Below, piece by piece: positions 13,069 through 26,124 of a DNA stretch of 64,000 bases. Position 1 is the first letter of the stretch. Every line of letters begins with the position of its first letter. A program made the position numbers and the translations under genes. The notes under the pieces were generated by a model, which was not told the DNA's origin, did no database searches, and was given only the letters and a program-made list of their open reading frames with translations. The DNA is from Sinotaia quadrata (lineage: Eukaryota; Mollusca; Gastropoda; Architaenioglossa; Viviparidae), in NCBI GenBank assembly GCA_028829895.1, contig CM054181.1, positions 17,474,001 through 17,538,000 of the forward strand, in the 5' to 3' direction.

Positions 13069-14079
13069 TTTTCAACCTTGATCTTATACTAAATCAGTAT
13101 TTTAAAGAATTTTGCTACCGATCCGCTTATCTGTTTTTATTCTGAAGATCGATGAACTGTTACCTAGGTTAACTTTTTTGAATCAATTTCTATACAAAGG
13201 TTAGAATTTTGCAATATTAAAAAATCTGAATGATGAAGACAAAGCTTTGTTGTTTCAGCCAGAAACGCCATGGATTGCTACAAATAATGTATATTTATTA
13301 TTATCAGTAACTTTGGTTAAGTTATTACTAACATCATTTTTATTAGGATTGTGTTGTGCTGTATTTGATATATATATGGTAAGATTTTGGAGGCAGGGAT
13401 GGGAGATTTATCAGATATCTTCAGCTTTGATAGTATTTTGCTGTTGACAAAAGCTGATTGATTGAGGCACATTTACACAAAGAAAGATGGAAAAATCATT
13501 GTGACAATGAAAAGGTGCTTAATAGTTTTTTTTTAAATTTACAAAGTTAAGTGAATCTACAGTGAGAATTCTATTCTTTTAAAAATTTCCACAAACTACA
13601 AAGAATTTTTTAAATTTTAATTGTAAAATATTTTTATTTTTTGAAAAAAATCAAATTTGTGTTTATGTTTTTGTAAGTTGATTTGTTTCAGTGGCAGCAC
13701 ACATTTTGTTAAATTTATTGTTTAAATAATTTTTTTGTTATGTTATTCCTTATTGTTGAATTTACAGGCATATGTAATTCTTGTAATGCTGGTCTTTCAT
13801 GCAAGAATGAAGAAATTGCTAAGTCATTTTTAGTGAAGATGTTTTGTTTTAAATTACAAAGAATATTCTCTATTAATCTAATATGTGGTCATTGAGGAAG
13901 TGGTGCTGGGGGTTAATTCTTGGTTGCATATATTAGCCAAATTACTGTGTGCTATATGACAAGAAACTTCATGATTTACTGTTCAAGGATCAGCAAGGTT
14001 AGCCATAAAGTGTACTGGTATAAATGGAGGCAAAGGGTGTTAAGACAAAGTGTATTGGTATGGGGTGGGGAGTGATTCA

Positions 14080-14610
14080 CACAATGTACTTGAAAGAAGA
14101 AAAAATAATAAGGTTTATTGTCGTGAAGCAAAGTGATTCACATACAGTGTACTTGCATTGAAGGAAGAAAAAATAAATAAGGTTTATTGTCGTGAAGCAA
14201 AGTGATTCACATACATTGTGCTAGGACAGAGGGAACAAAATTACATTTGGTTTGTTGGTATGGAGGAAAACAAACTGATTCATGTTTAATGTTTTGGTTC
14301 AGACAGAAAATTTTTTTCATGTTTAAATGGGTTGGTTCAGAAATTTGTTTTTCCATATATAGTGTATTGATAAGCAGAAACACTGATTCATGTATAGTGT
14401 GTTGAAAACAGTCAGAAATAATAAACTGATTCATGTATAGTGTGTTGGTACAGTCAGAAATAAACTGATTCATATATATATAATGTTTTGGTACAGTCAA
14501 AAATAAACTGATTCATTTAAACTGTGTTGATACAGTTAGAAATAAACTGATTCGTGTATAGTGTATTGATACAGTCAAAAACAGATTGATTGACTTATAC
14601 ACATAAATGC
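14080..14610. repeat. Compound tandem repeats (~67 bp and ~42 bp units)
   Basis: Two copies of a ~67-bp unit containing GGTTTATTGTCGTGAAGCAA (near 14110 and 14180) are followed by about six degenerate copies of a ~42-bp unit with AATAAACTGATTCATGTATA and GTTGGTACAGTCAGAA. Confidence 0.8.
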
Positions 14611-16989
14611 AATATCCTGCTTAGTAACTTTTATGCATACAAACAAATCCAAATTTCCATTCCTCTACCACCACCACCCAAATTTCCTTATTCAAAGTGC
14701 AAGATATTTCTATTGACATCATGGTAATACATGATGTTAATGTGTTTCTCCCATCAAGCCAAACACCAGTTGTTGTGCTGTTTGCAATGGAGATGGCATT
14801 TATTTTTAATTTTAAAAACCCAATACCAGGATTTGAGATGCGTATGAAGGAAGCCAAAAAGTAACAGAGATATGGGTTTCAGAAAGAATCCAAATAAATC
14901 ATTGATAACAGTGTTGATACACAATAATTATTTTTATAATTAATATCTAATTGTTAATGTCAATTTGTATATTATTATATTGTGGGTGTGCTGATGAGTT
15001 ATAAAACAAATAACTATGGTGGGTGCAAATGAAAGTAAATTTATTTCAAACTGCAAGAAAGTGAAATGAATTAGACCTAGTACAACAATTCTGTCACTGA
15101 TTGAATTGGTATACAAACTATAGTGGGCCAGTGTTTTTTTAGCTTCTAATTTAGCATACTTAAATAATAATAGTGCGCTGCTAAAGGAGAGCAAACTGGA
15201 TTTCTGTGTTGCTTTTTATTCTATTAAGTATACATTCATACTGATTGACTGAATGAAATTTAAAATATATCATCAGATGTGAGACTGGCACTTATGGATT
15301 CATTTATGAATCATTAGAATTTATTCATTGAGTTTGAAAATTATTTATAAGCTTTAGCATCCCGCTTACTTCATTACTATCTGGTTTGTTTTTGTTTTTT
15401 TTACCTCCCTTGACATTTAGAGGTTCAGATATCTACACCATTTCACTCAGCTGAATTCACACCCAAAATCCCACCCTCCACACCCAGCTAAAATTGTACT
15501 CTGTATTTTGAATTTTGGAATAACGCAACTAGAAACAAGTGAATTTTAATTTTATATTTTTAATCTTTGTGACCATTGTGTTTTGTAATCCTGAATATTT
15601 ATACTGTTGAACTAATGCATCAATGGCAGCAAGATTAAGTATTCGTAACAGCATATACTTTTAAAAAAAATAAAAATATTGCTCAAGTTATGTATTACAC
15701 TTTTACATCTCTTTATTAATGTATTGTTATATTTAATATAATGTATTGTGAGCTAAATTTAATACTTGCATATTAACTTTTGTTTACTTGCAAGTGTTTT
15801 GGTGGGGTGTTGTGTACATTGTATGACTTATGTATTAACTAATACTGTTCTTATATATAATGAGTCTTTTATGCACTTGAATTTTTCTACAATTTATTAT
15901 TTTCATTTTAAGGCTTTTTATCTAGGTGATGGATTTATTGTTAAATTTTTATAGTCTTGCATTTTGAAATAAAATATTTGTAATCATACACTGATGTCCG
16001 TTTGATGTAGTCTGCATGTTTATGACAGTCTAGTTTTGTTTAAATGTAATTAAAACCCATAGTTTATATTTAGAAATTGATTGACAGCTTTTCCACTTAT
16101 TGAGTCAGAGTGCCTCTTTGAAGACCTACTTGGTCTAGGGGTTCTTGTGAGATGAGTTTTTTTTTATATATGCAACTTTCAAGATTTCTTTAAAATTCTG
16201 GCTTCTGTCACTTGATCTTCTACATACTCAAATAATTCTTTTATTCTCATCTGTATTTTCAGGCCCCTAAAAGGTGAGAAAATGTCAATGAAAAGAAGTA
16301 TAGTGAGGATAGTGAGGATTCTGTGAACTATGGATTCAAATACTGTACTGACCATATTGGAACCAAAAACTTGCAGTGTTTGTTTTGTGTAAAATTTCTC
16401 TGTAAGGATATCATGAGGCTTATTAAAATAAGTATTAAAAAATATTATTTATTAAGACTCCAACAGCATTTCACAAATGTTACCCAGGAAACTCTGGGGA
16501 GTTGCTGAAAACAATGGGGGAGAAGAAAACTTGATTCTGCTCACCAGTGACTCCTTGTGACCTCCTAAAAAATGGAAAATCTCATCGCAAAGAATAAAAA
16601 GTCTCACATGATGAGACAAGACTTGTGACCTTGAAATGAAAGATGTACTCAGCAAGCAACAGAGGAAATAGACTGCTGAAATGCCCCTATGAAACATTCT
16701 CGAATTTATAAGTCGGCTGATGTTTTGATCAACTGACGAAGGAGCTCCTCTCCCTTTGGATTTCATTTCGATGAAAGTGCTGATAAGGCTTAATGCAGCC
16801 CAAATTTGGTCTTTGTGAGATAAGCCACCGAAATGTGCATCATAGGAGAATTTCTGCTAGGTAGACACCTGCTAGTGTAATCGAAGAGTTCTTTTCAAAG
16901 AATGGATTGGAAACAAAATTAAGTTTCATATACAAGGATGGTACATTTTCTATTTTAGTGGAGAAATCTGGCTTTGTCACAAATGGTGA

Positions 16990-17150
16990 GCATCTATTGT
17001 TTCATACATTGTTATTTATGGCACAAACTCAACTCACTTTAAAAAAAATACCATCATAAGGAGTGCCCAAGGTTGGATTACTCTGACAATTTAGCAATTT
17101 ATATAACAATTAAATTTTAAAATAGGGAGAGGCAAATTTACTTTGTCATA
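16990..17150 (+). mobile_element. LTR-like family, 3' end fragment (copy D)
   Basis: This matches the last ~150 bp of the elements at 18585-19890 and 21426-22099: TACCATCATAAGGAGTGC, then CTCTGACAATTTAGCAATTT, ending CAAATTTACTTTGTCATA. The 5' part is missing and the left boundary is approximate. It interrupts the ZBED5-like pseudogene. Confidence 0.7.
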
Positions 17151-17371
17151 AATAGATATAGCCATATTTCTTTCAGAAAAGGAAAACAAAATGTGTGAAG
17201 ATTGTAAAATGAAAGGTTTAATTACGTTGTTGGCCTATCTTAAAGATGAACAAGGGTCAAAAGGGATTGTCCTGGGTATGAGTGAGAAGATTGCTGCCTT
17301 CCAGCAAACATTCTTGCTTTGGAAGTGAAACCTGGTGAGGGACAATAACAGAGTTTATGTTTTCTTCAGGT

Positions 17372-17482
17372 CGGTGGCCTATTTTGAAGACGAAGTAGAG
17401 TGGTGGCCTATCTTGACAAAGTAGAGTGGTGGCCTATCTTGAAGACGAAGTAGGGTGGTGGCCTATCTTGAAGACGAAGTAG
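17372..17482. repeat. ~29-bp tandem repeat, 4 copies
   Basis: The unit starts GGTGGCCTATCTTGAAGACG. The second copy has a 3-bp deletion. The array lies within the hAT pseudogene. Confidence 0.85.
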
Positions 17483-18584
17483 TCAGAAGTGACTGTCTTG
17501 AATATGTGAGAAGATTGCTGCCTTCCAGCAAAAATTGCTGCTTAGGACGAGAAACCTAGTGAGAGACAATAACACAATTTCCCTATTAACAACGTTCTTT
17601 TTGAGAAAAGAGCTTTACAGAGAGAGGCCAAGGGTAGATTCAAGATGCTATTTAAAGACACTCAGAAAACCTCACGACTTCGGCAATTAATTTGTGCAAG
17701 GCAAAATTGAAAAATGATCAGTGGATTCAAAATCCTTCATGTTTAATTTGGAATCAGTAGAGGACGTTGACTTTTAGAAAGTCGATCTAATTGATTTACA
17801 AGAGTGTATGTGCTTGTCTGCGTGACGGGACATTAAGATTTCTCTCATGGAGTGTATGGGTAAAAGGTTAAGAACACCTGATTTACTGTGATGAACAAAA
17901 CAAAGCCAGTATTGATGGTTCATTATGGGGATCATTAAATTGTGTTAAGCATGTAGTCTTTTTCGATCAAAATCTTCGTGAAATTTAATGTTGTCAAAAA
18001 GCTACCTATCTAGATTCAGCAGACAATGCTGTTTCAATGCTGATGCCATTCGCTACAACGTGTTTCTGCGAATCTTGCTTTTCAACACAGTGTGAGGACA
18101 AAGACTAGAAATTGGTTGGATATCAGGCATGGCACACGCCTGATAGTGTCCAAGTCTGTCCCGAATGTCTGACCTTGGTGACTAAAAAGCAGGAACAGTT
18201 ATTTCATTGAAGTCATCTGGTGAAACTTTTTTCATTTGTTGATTTATATCATTCTGTGTGTGTACTTGAAAGAAACTGGCTAGAAGTAGTTTTATTTTGT
18301 GTTTTTAGACAGAGCTTCAGAACATATTATATTTATTGGCAGAGACTAGGCATGGTTACAGTTTAATTGCATTTGTCTGTGTTAATTTTTGGTGTGTTTG
18401 GAACTGAAAATTCAGAGGATATTTTGGGCGTATGAAATATCTTTGTCAAATTGATAGGTTGATGTGTGTGTGTGCGCGCGCATGTATTTCTGTGTAGGAT
18501 AAAAAAACAAAGGACGAGCGATAGTGTTTGTGTGTGTGCGCGTCCATTTTCCTCAGTTTAACCTTACTTTAAGGCCTACCCGTG

Positions 18585-19890
18585 TGTGACACCAACGCCA
18601 CCCTAGTTATTGGTTATGATTATTGTTATTAACCATCCGTAACTAATTACAAGAGATGATAATCTTAATTTATGTTATTAATAATTCTTCTTCCAAAGAC
18701 ACCACTCGTCTCTCACTTGGCGGATATACGGGTGCTGTAAACTTTTTCTCTCTTCCACAACTTTAAAGACAAACATTTATCATCACACAATATTTCCGTA
18801 GGTGGAAAACTAATTACCAAAGGAGAAGATAAATCCGTCTTTTAATCTATATTTAGCGAGCCCCCATCCACTTACTATCTCTCCAGCATATGGCTATCAA
18901 TCTGTGTGAAAAGGTCAATAAATATACTAAATCAACAATCAAGTATACAGCATATGAATATAATCAAAAGAGCATTGATATTTACATCACTTCAAAACAA
19001 TGTTCAATTAATGCTTGACAATCGTTCAGTTTATCCCAGCATAGATATAAGCAGTCATATTAACATACATATATATTTAGATTCATGGACAACATTTATC
19101 ACAGAATGAGAGTGGAGTTTCAGAAAATAATCAGAGTCAAATGTACATAACCTTTTCAAAGATTGCGGCTGTTGCCAGCACGTTTTCACATTAACACGCG
19201 GTTTGCAACAAGATTGTCTTTCTTATTCAGGTGACGGTCCACATGCCCTTTCTAGGCATGTTACACAACTGTTGCAGAATCTTCAAGGCACTCATAAAGT
19301 ACACCATGAAGAATCTTCTGGAATTTCACGTGTTATCAAGCACATCACGAGGAATTTCAAAATAATTTTCATGAATTCTTGAGACCAAACTCAGGACACC
19401 AACCTCTGCCATGTTGGTTCTCAAGTGGAATTCTAGCAAAATTTGCTGTTAAGTTGGACGATAACTCTGGATTCTCACACCAACATAATCTGGTAGAGTA
19501 CAGTGGTCACTGTTGCTGAAGTGAAAGGGGAAAAAAGTTTGTTCTTCTCATAAGCTAACGATTGCCTTTATGACCAGACTTGAGTTGTGTTCAAATTCAA
19601 AGTGATTAGAATAGAGTACTACTTCAACAAAGAAACTTTTGGTCCATCCCCATTAGATGAAATTGTTAGTAACAAGTGTGAGACTATTAGTCAGAAAAAA
19701 CTACTCATCAAGTTAGAACTGATTTAGATTGCATCAGCAATATTCTAGCACATTCACAACCCATGTTGTTTACTCCAACTCTGACACTTACAAAAAATAC
19801 CACCACCCGTGGTCGGGTCACTTGACAGTTTAACAATTTATATAACAATTAAGTTTAGAAAATAGGGAATTCCAAATTTACTCCGTCATA
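18585..19890 (+). mobile_element. LTR-like element, copy A (1306 bp), with near-perfect 5-bp TSD
   Basis: The element starts TGTGACACCAACGCCACC and ends TTTACTCCGTCATA. The bases CCGTG (18580-18584) precede it and CCATG (19891-19895) follow, a 4-of-5 match consistent with a 5-bp target-site duplication. The first ~310 bp match the copy at 31475 and the first ~210 bp and last ~330 bp match the copy at 21426. The TGTGAC..GTCANA ends and the 5-bp duplication resemble a solo long terminal repeat of a retrotransposon. No gag or pol coding was seen inside. A non-autonomous DNA element with 5-bp duplications is the alternative. Confidence 0.68.
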
Positions 19891-19895
19891 CCATG

Positions 19896-21293
19896 TATAC
19901 ATATAATCCCTAATCACACCTACTAAGCCAGAGTGCGAAGTGCATTACGAGGAGGCTACTTCTAACCTCCTTCCCTCACTGTTGCAAAATCTCTGGGAGC
20001 AGTAGTTCCGGTACTTTCTTAGTGCACAGCTGTCAACTGAATAAAAAACAAATATCCCTGGAGCTTCTCACATACCCAACCACCCCCAAGGAAAAAAAAG
20101 AGAGAACAACAAAAAAAAAAACAACCAAACTGCAAATCTCAAAGCGCTATGAGAAATCAGTGCAAACTAGAGATACATTGTCACAACTGAAAACTGGTGA
20201 TATCTGGTGAAACTAACACGTTGTTGTGAAGTGAAATGAAGGAGGGGAGAGAAATTGTAAGCACTTTTCAATATGTTTAATTTCGATTCAGTAATAATTA
20301 TTGTGGCATGACCAGCTAAAACTTAAAAACAACAGCACACGGGAGAATGCAAGCAAGGAGCAGTTAGCTGACACTGAAGAAGGCGTGTGTGGTATTCCAT
20401 ACGTTAGGAAGGACGAGTCCGCATTTGCATACCTCGGAGGGGCGTGATTTAGGACACAGACACGTCATTTCATAACAGCACGGAAATTTGACGGCTGCAC
20501 GTTTTCCCAGACGCTTCAGGCAAATTTCAGCTTGGAGTTTACAGAGTGGTGCAGATTTCCCTTTTCTCCTTTCATGTCTTGAAGCCAGTATTCTGTCCAC
20601 AAATAATCGTGATCGGGTAATTTTAAAAAGTCGGAATTCTGTTATCATCAGCGTCAGCTAAAAGGATTGTGTATTTATTTTTTGTGTGTGTGTGCAGTTT
20701 TATTATAAATCCAGCTTAATAATGGATGAAGATACAAACGAAAACAAACAATAACATTTCTTCAAGGTAGCGGTGGAGGTGGTGGTGGATTTTATTTACT
20801 AAAAGAGGAATTAAACGTTAATATTTATGAAGAAAAAGAACAAATAGTAAGGTCACTCTCTCAACAGCGACAAATAAATGTAAGTAAAAAAGAAATTCCT
20901 TAGCAAGGGAAGTATGGTGTGAAAATATTTTTTAATTGTTGATGTTAAGTCGTAGTTGCGAAATTTTATTATTTTACACACGCGCAGCCTTCTGTCTTCT
21001 ATTGATGAGTTGAAAGTTATTAATTGCTATTTCATAACTTCTTTTTAATGTAGGGGGGGGGGGGGGGCGCTTTCGGCTTCCGCCACTTTCGCGCCTATTA
21101 ACATATTCATGGGTTTACCTTATAAAATCCATTAGACATTTAAAAGGAGGGAGGAAACAAGATAAATTATTTTCAATCATATTCTTTTACTTATTATTTC
21201 ATGACTATAATGTTATAAACTTGAATTAGATTTTCTAACACAAAATATTCTTCTTTAGAAGTACTATTAAATATCAATTTTTTTGTTGTGTGT

Positions 21294-21352
<59 letters not shown>

Positions 21353-21420
21353 TATGTCGTTCAATAGATAGATAGGGAGAGATTTAACATATTTTCTTTA
21401 CAAGTTTTTTAATTAAAAAT
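19896..21420. other. Intergenic DNA with poly-G run
   Basis: No gene recognised. A run of 15 G residues lies at 21053-21067, followed by CGCTTTCGGCTTCCGCC, which resembles a motif near 35590 in reverse complement (see findings). A TG microsatellite lies at 21297-21351. Confidence 0.5.
21297..21351. repeat. (TG)n microsatellite
   Basis: About 55 bp of TG repeats, 75 bp before LTR-like copy B. Confidence 0.98.
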
Positions 21421-21425
21421 AATAC

Positions 21426-22099
21426 TGTGACGCCAACGCTGCTTGGGTAATGGTTATTATTATTAATTAATTGATTAATCGTCCATAACTAATTACAAGT
21501 GATGAGAATCTTAATTTATGTTATTAATAATTCTCCAGCAGACACCACTTGTCTCTCTTACTTGGCGGATATGTGGGCGCTTTAGATGTTTTCACTCTTC
21601 CACAACATTAAAGGCAAACATTTACGTCACACAATATTTCATCATAGAGGATGATAGTGACACTACATAAAACGCAAGTATAACATAACAATAGCAAAAT
21701 GCACGAAATATTTCTAAGTCCATTCTCCCTCAATCAGTCATTTAACTCACCATTATGCTAATCGCTGCCTTTTACTACTGTACTTCTTGCCACACCAAAT
21801 TCAAAGTGATTAGACAATAGAATTCTGTACTTCATGTAAACTTATGATCTCAGCCCATTGGCTGGTCTCGTTCTCGTAAATCTTAACCATTGGATAATAA
21901 AAAAATACTCATCCAGTTGGAACTATTTTGCATTGCATCATCAATTTCTAGCATATTCTCAACTCGAGTTGTTTACTCAAACTGACTCTTACAAAAATAC
22001 TATCATAAGGAGTGCTCAAGGTCGGGTCACTCTGACAATTTAACAATTTATAAATCAATTAATTTTAGAAATAGTGATATGCAAATTTACTCCACCACA
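21426..22099 (+). mobile_element. LTR-like element, copy B (674 bp), with exact 5-bp TSD
   Basis: The element starts TGTGACGCCAACGC and ends TTTACTCCACCACA. The exact duplication AATAC flanks it at 21421-21425 and 22100-22104. It shares both ends with copy A but has a shorter, different middle. TG..CA ends and a 5-bp duplication fit a solo LTR. Confidence 0.78.
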
Positions 22100-22124
22100 A
22101 ATACTTACAGAAATGTTACATATA

Positions 22125-22334
22125 CAGGGTGGGCCTAAAGTTGGCATACAGCACTGATCGGATCTTGGCTTTTATTTTAATAGACCATAACTTGCAACCA
22201 GGGCTGACTTCACCGAAATGTTCTTTCAACAAATGGGGCCCCTCATTTTGCTTTGTCGTTATGGAGTAACCTTGACAACACCTTCCCACAGCATTGGATC
22301 GGACGACCTGTATACCTAGGTTTGGCCCGCCCTG
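22125..22334. mobile_element. Mariner-type MITE (210 bp) with TA target duplication
   Basis: It begins CAGGGTGGGCCTAAAG and ends TTTGGCCCGCCCTG; the ends form inverted repeats matching at 21 of 27 positions by eye. TA dinucleotides flank it at 22123-22124 and 22335-22336, as for Tc1/mariner insertions. No transposase coding is present, so it is a non-autonomous miniature element. It sits 20 bp from the end of LTR-like copy B. Confidence 0.75.
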
Positions 22335-22678
22335 TATTACAACAATGGGTGGTATTATTTTTTTACCTCTTTGAAGTGACAATGGTGTGTGCAATGTGTT
22401 AAGAAATACAGGAAAGTTTAGTTGTGCGCAAGTTTAGCAACACAGTATGCAAACCCTGTAAAAGCAAAGGTTACAAGTCTTTGTATGTATAATTATGTCC
22501 TTTTTTTATAATAGTGAGCAAATTTCAATTTCCTGTGAGCTTGCTTTGGAGTTTCTCTATGTGGTGACGACTTTAAGACCGCAACCAAATTCTAAGCGTT
22601 TGAGAATCTGATATATTCAATAGCTTTAACGATAAACTGTATCATATTTGTTTAGTAAATGTATTTTTGTGTATGCAG

Positions 22679-22815
22679 TAAATGAAATGGCTAAACGCAC
22701 ATATTTCTGAAATTGTAAAGGGACTTTATGGACATCTTGCATGCAGTAAATGAAATGGCTAAACGCACATATTTGTGTTTGTAGTAAATGGAATGGCTAA
22801 ACGCACATATTTATG
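22679..22815. repeat. Interrupted ~35-bp repeat, 3 copies
   Basis: The phrase AGTAAATGAAATGGCTAAAC plus GCACATATTT recurs near 22678, 22746 and 22782. Confidence 0.85.
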
Positions 22816-23099
22816 TATGTAAAACATGTACAAGAGCAAATGCATGCCTCTGTTTGTTTAAAAATTACAAACTAAAGACTGGACATCTATTGAAAATATT
22901 AATTAGTCACTTGTATAAAACTCTCAAACATATTCCTACGACTTAATCAGTCGAAAATCCCAAAATCCCCAAATCCCGCTACTTCCACCACCACCATCAT
23001 CACCACTACTTCCTTTATTACTGCTTGTAAATATTAAAGACGTCATTTGCATAAATCTGCTGTTAGCTTCCCTTGTATATTCCGTAGTAGTTAATATAA

Positions 23100-23515
23100 A
23101 CGTTAACGCATCTTAACAACATTATTCTCATATATCAGTGCTTGCTGATGATGTGTTCAATTCGTTAGATATAAACAAAGTGTGATCATATAATCATATA
23201 TCAGAGCATGCGTACCATGCTGATGAAATCTGCAATTCGTTAATTACAAACAAAGTGTGACCATACCTTAATCATATATCTGTGCATGTGTACCATGCAG
23301 ATTTGTGCAAATCGTTAATTATAAAGTGTGGCCATACCTTAATCATATATCTGTGCCTGCGTACGATGCTGATGATGTGTGCAATTCGTTAGTATATACT
23401 ATATAAAATGTAAACGCACCTTAATCATAATTTTTGTGCTTGTTTACGATGCGGGTGATGTGCGCATAAAGTTAGAAACTTTATAACCATAAAGTGTAAA
23501 CGCACCTTAATCAGC
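23100..23515. repeat. ~80-bp degenerate tandem repeat, 5 copies
   Basis: Units contain AATCATATATCTGTGC, a GATGCTGATGATGTG-like stretch, CAATTCGTTA and AAAGTGTGACCATACCTT. Similarity falls toward both ends. Confidence 0.8.
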
Positions 23516-25354
23516 CTATGACAAAACGCTACCGTTAAACTAAACAAAAACAAGTCCAATTTAATCAAATAGTATTGAAATAAAATCGTGCAGGAAAACG
23601 AAACTAGGAGAATAATACAAAAACTACAAGAAGTAGTAAACATAAAAATAAATTAAGAAAACGTGATTTTTTTTTTAAAAGAGTTCAATGAAATGTAAAC
23701 GCTAACAGAAATTAAATAAGCCTTTACCCATTCTTTATCTTGCCACGAGTCAGCCCTGAACGGTACAGAAATGAAAAAAAAAATTAAGATACGATCACGC
23801 TTGAAGACCAATTGGATGCATACTATAATTTTTCAACCTCGATATAAAACTAACCACTCTTTTTCTGACCATCATCTGCATCTTTAATAATTAGGCAAAT
23901 AAAACTGAAATTAGTGCTTTTTACATCAAACGAGTCCAATCAGAATTATATGACTTAACGACTAAAATAGTGTAGGCGACCCTGACAATTGCGAATTAAC
24001 TGATCCCAGGACTGTCTTCTAAGTGGAACTCTTATTCACGAAAATTGCTGTGTGTTTTTTTAACCGGAAATTCATTTAATATCTTAATAATATCAAAATT
24101 GACAATGGCAATTGAGGAAAATTAAATATATAAATAATATATTTTTTCACACATGTATATACTTCTGTTTTTAAGTGAATTTAACGGAACACTTCTGAAA
24201 TTAGTGGAGATTTACGTACATGCAAATTAAGACATAAATAGATATTTTAGGGTCAATTCACGTTTAATAAACTGGTCGTAAATGCGGAGACAAAGTAGTA
24301 GTAAGTGTATATTGTTGGTTTCAATTGTTTTTATTAAATTCCAATGGTAGAGTTGCAGCATATGTTGTGCTTATACCGATTACCTATGATGTAAGCATTG
24401 ATGACATCAGACCCGACTGGAATGTCTAGTTTTAAATTCAGATATAAATAAAAGAGTCCAAACATCACATATCAAAATCAGAAAGTGGTGGAGAATATTA
24501 TTTGGGAGGTAAAAAATGAAAAAATGAAAATGAATGCATTGCTAGGAACACTGATTATAAGTCACGTTGTGAGTATTCGAGCATCATTTATCAAATGACC
24601 TTGACCGTCGATTTTTTTTTTTTAAGTGAACGCGACAATGCAACATAAAGCTGGCTATGTGGAAATACCTGCTCGCTAAAAAAAAAACCAAAAAAAAAAA
24701 CCATCCCATGTGCTCGAAGGACAATGATGCTTTAGCGTTTCACACAGATGGATGCACAGAATTCGTATGTATAGTTATAACTATATGTATAGTTAGCTGT
24801 AAAACTAAAACTGTTGCTTTTGCAAGATTTTCCAGCAAATATTGCGAAGAGAGAATCATAGCAGTTTCTACATTTTAGAATATAATATCATAGAAAGATA
24901 GATGAGTGGATGGATGGATTGAGGGATTGATCAATGGATGGATGAATAGACAGACAGATAGATAATCTAAGATATAGTAGGAGGAGAAGAAATAGTAAGA
25001 CATACGTCCTTCAAAGAATTCTATAGTTAGCAGCAAATATAATAATAGATCTTCTATAACCAAAAAAAGGGATAGTTTAATTTTTGTCCTACGGCTATTG
25101 AAATTTCAACTATGCCAGATCAATTTATTCAAATAATTTTCATTATATAAACATGTTTGCCTCGATTTTTTCTTTCTATTTATAAGAAACAAGTACAAAG
25201 TTTCACATTCTAAACAGTACCTGTGATGACATGGTTTGTTGCCAATGGTAACAAAAGCAGAATTATAAACCACACTGTCGTGATTGACTTCATCACGAGC
25301 TCTGAAAAAGCAGAGATTCACCTTATCAATAACAGTATGTTGAAGACACATAAT

Positions 25355-25820
25355 TAACACAGTTATATCTGATACAACATAATTAACAGTTATATCAGAT
25401 ACAACATAATTAACACAGAGTTATATCAACAACAACAAACAGCATAATTAACACAGTTATATCAGATACAACATAATTAACACAGAGTTATATCAACAAC
25501 AACAAACAGCATAATTAACACAAACTTATATCAGCAACAACAAACAGCATAATTAACACAGAGTTATATCAGCAACAATAAACAGCATAATTAACAAAGA
25601 TATAGCAGCAACAAACAGCATAATTAACACAGAATTATATCAACAAAATACAACATAATTAACACAGAGTTATTAGCAGCAACATGCAACATAATTAACA
25701 CAGACTAATATCAGCAACAACAAACAGCATAATTAACAAAGAGATATATCCTCAACAACATTATTAACGCAGAGTTAAAAAACATACAACATAATTAACA
25801 CAGAGTTATATCGGTAACAA
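25355..25820. repeat. ~37-bp tandem array, about 12 copies
   Basis: The unit is built from CATAATTAACACAGAGTTAT followed by ATCAGCAACAACAAACAG, with variable internal deletions. Confidence 0.9.
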
Positions 25821-26124
25821 TATATAACCCTAAGTGAGCACCTCCCCTCCAAGCAGACTTTAATCTGTAATTACTTTGTTCTGTAATAAAGTGAGTACTT
25901 TTCATTTCACATTACGAATATGTAAATCTAGATGTCATATAATATAATGTCATCACATTAAAGCAGTCGTCAAGTTTATTGCAATAGGCCTACATGTGAT
26001 ACACGTATTTGGTCACTCAGACCATTGCCTCGTCACTGTATCGTTTCGGTCCATTGAAAGATGTCATAATTGAATGCCATAGCATCTACGGCATTTTAAG
26101 TGCCTCGTACACCTTCCAATGTTT

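Larger units (their letters stand above)
11925..16259. other. Intergenic DNA or long 3' UTR, minor tandem repeats
   Basis: No recognisable gene. It holds a perfect-looking 30-bp triplication (12979-13068) and the 14.1-14.6-kb repeat region listed separately. Remaining sequence is AT-rich with short random ORFs. Confidence 0.5.
16260..18210 (+). pseudogene. Decayed hAT transposase, ZBED5-like, interrupted
   Basis: Short in-order blocks across all plus frames resemble the ZBED5/SCAND3 type of hAT transposase. Near 16320 there is a BED-finger-like start (NYGFKYCTDH then QCLFCVKFLC). Near 16740-16790 there is SPFGFHFDESADKA, resembling the catalytic DES/T-D block. Near 16840 there is EFLLGRHLL. 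Near 17720 there is QWIQNP, followed by DLIDLQ near 17790. At the end, about 18040-18160, MLMPFATTCFCESCFS and RNWLDIRHGTRLIVSKSVPN match the hAT dimerisation domain. Stops and frame changes separate nearly every block. An LTR-like fragment (16990-17150) and a short tandem repeat (17372-17482) sit inside. Termini were not located. This is a non-functional copy. Confidence 0.75.
22337..25350. other. Intergenic DNA with two tandem-repeat tracts
   Basis: No gene recognised. It holds the arrays at 22679-22815 and 23100-23515, and a GGAT/GATA-type simple repeat at about 24898-24966. Confidence 0.5.

Noticed and set aside
20364..20648. 94-codon minus-strand ORF with several Cys residues
   Set aside because: No recognisable finger spacing or family, no splice context; likely chance.
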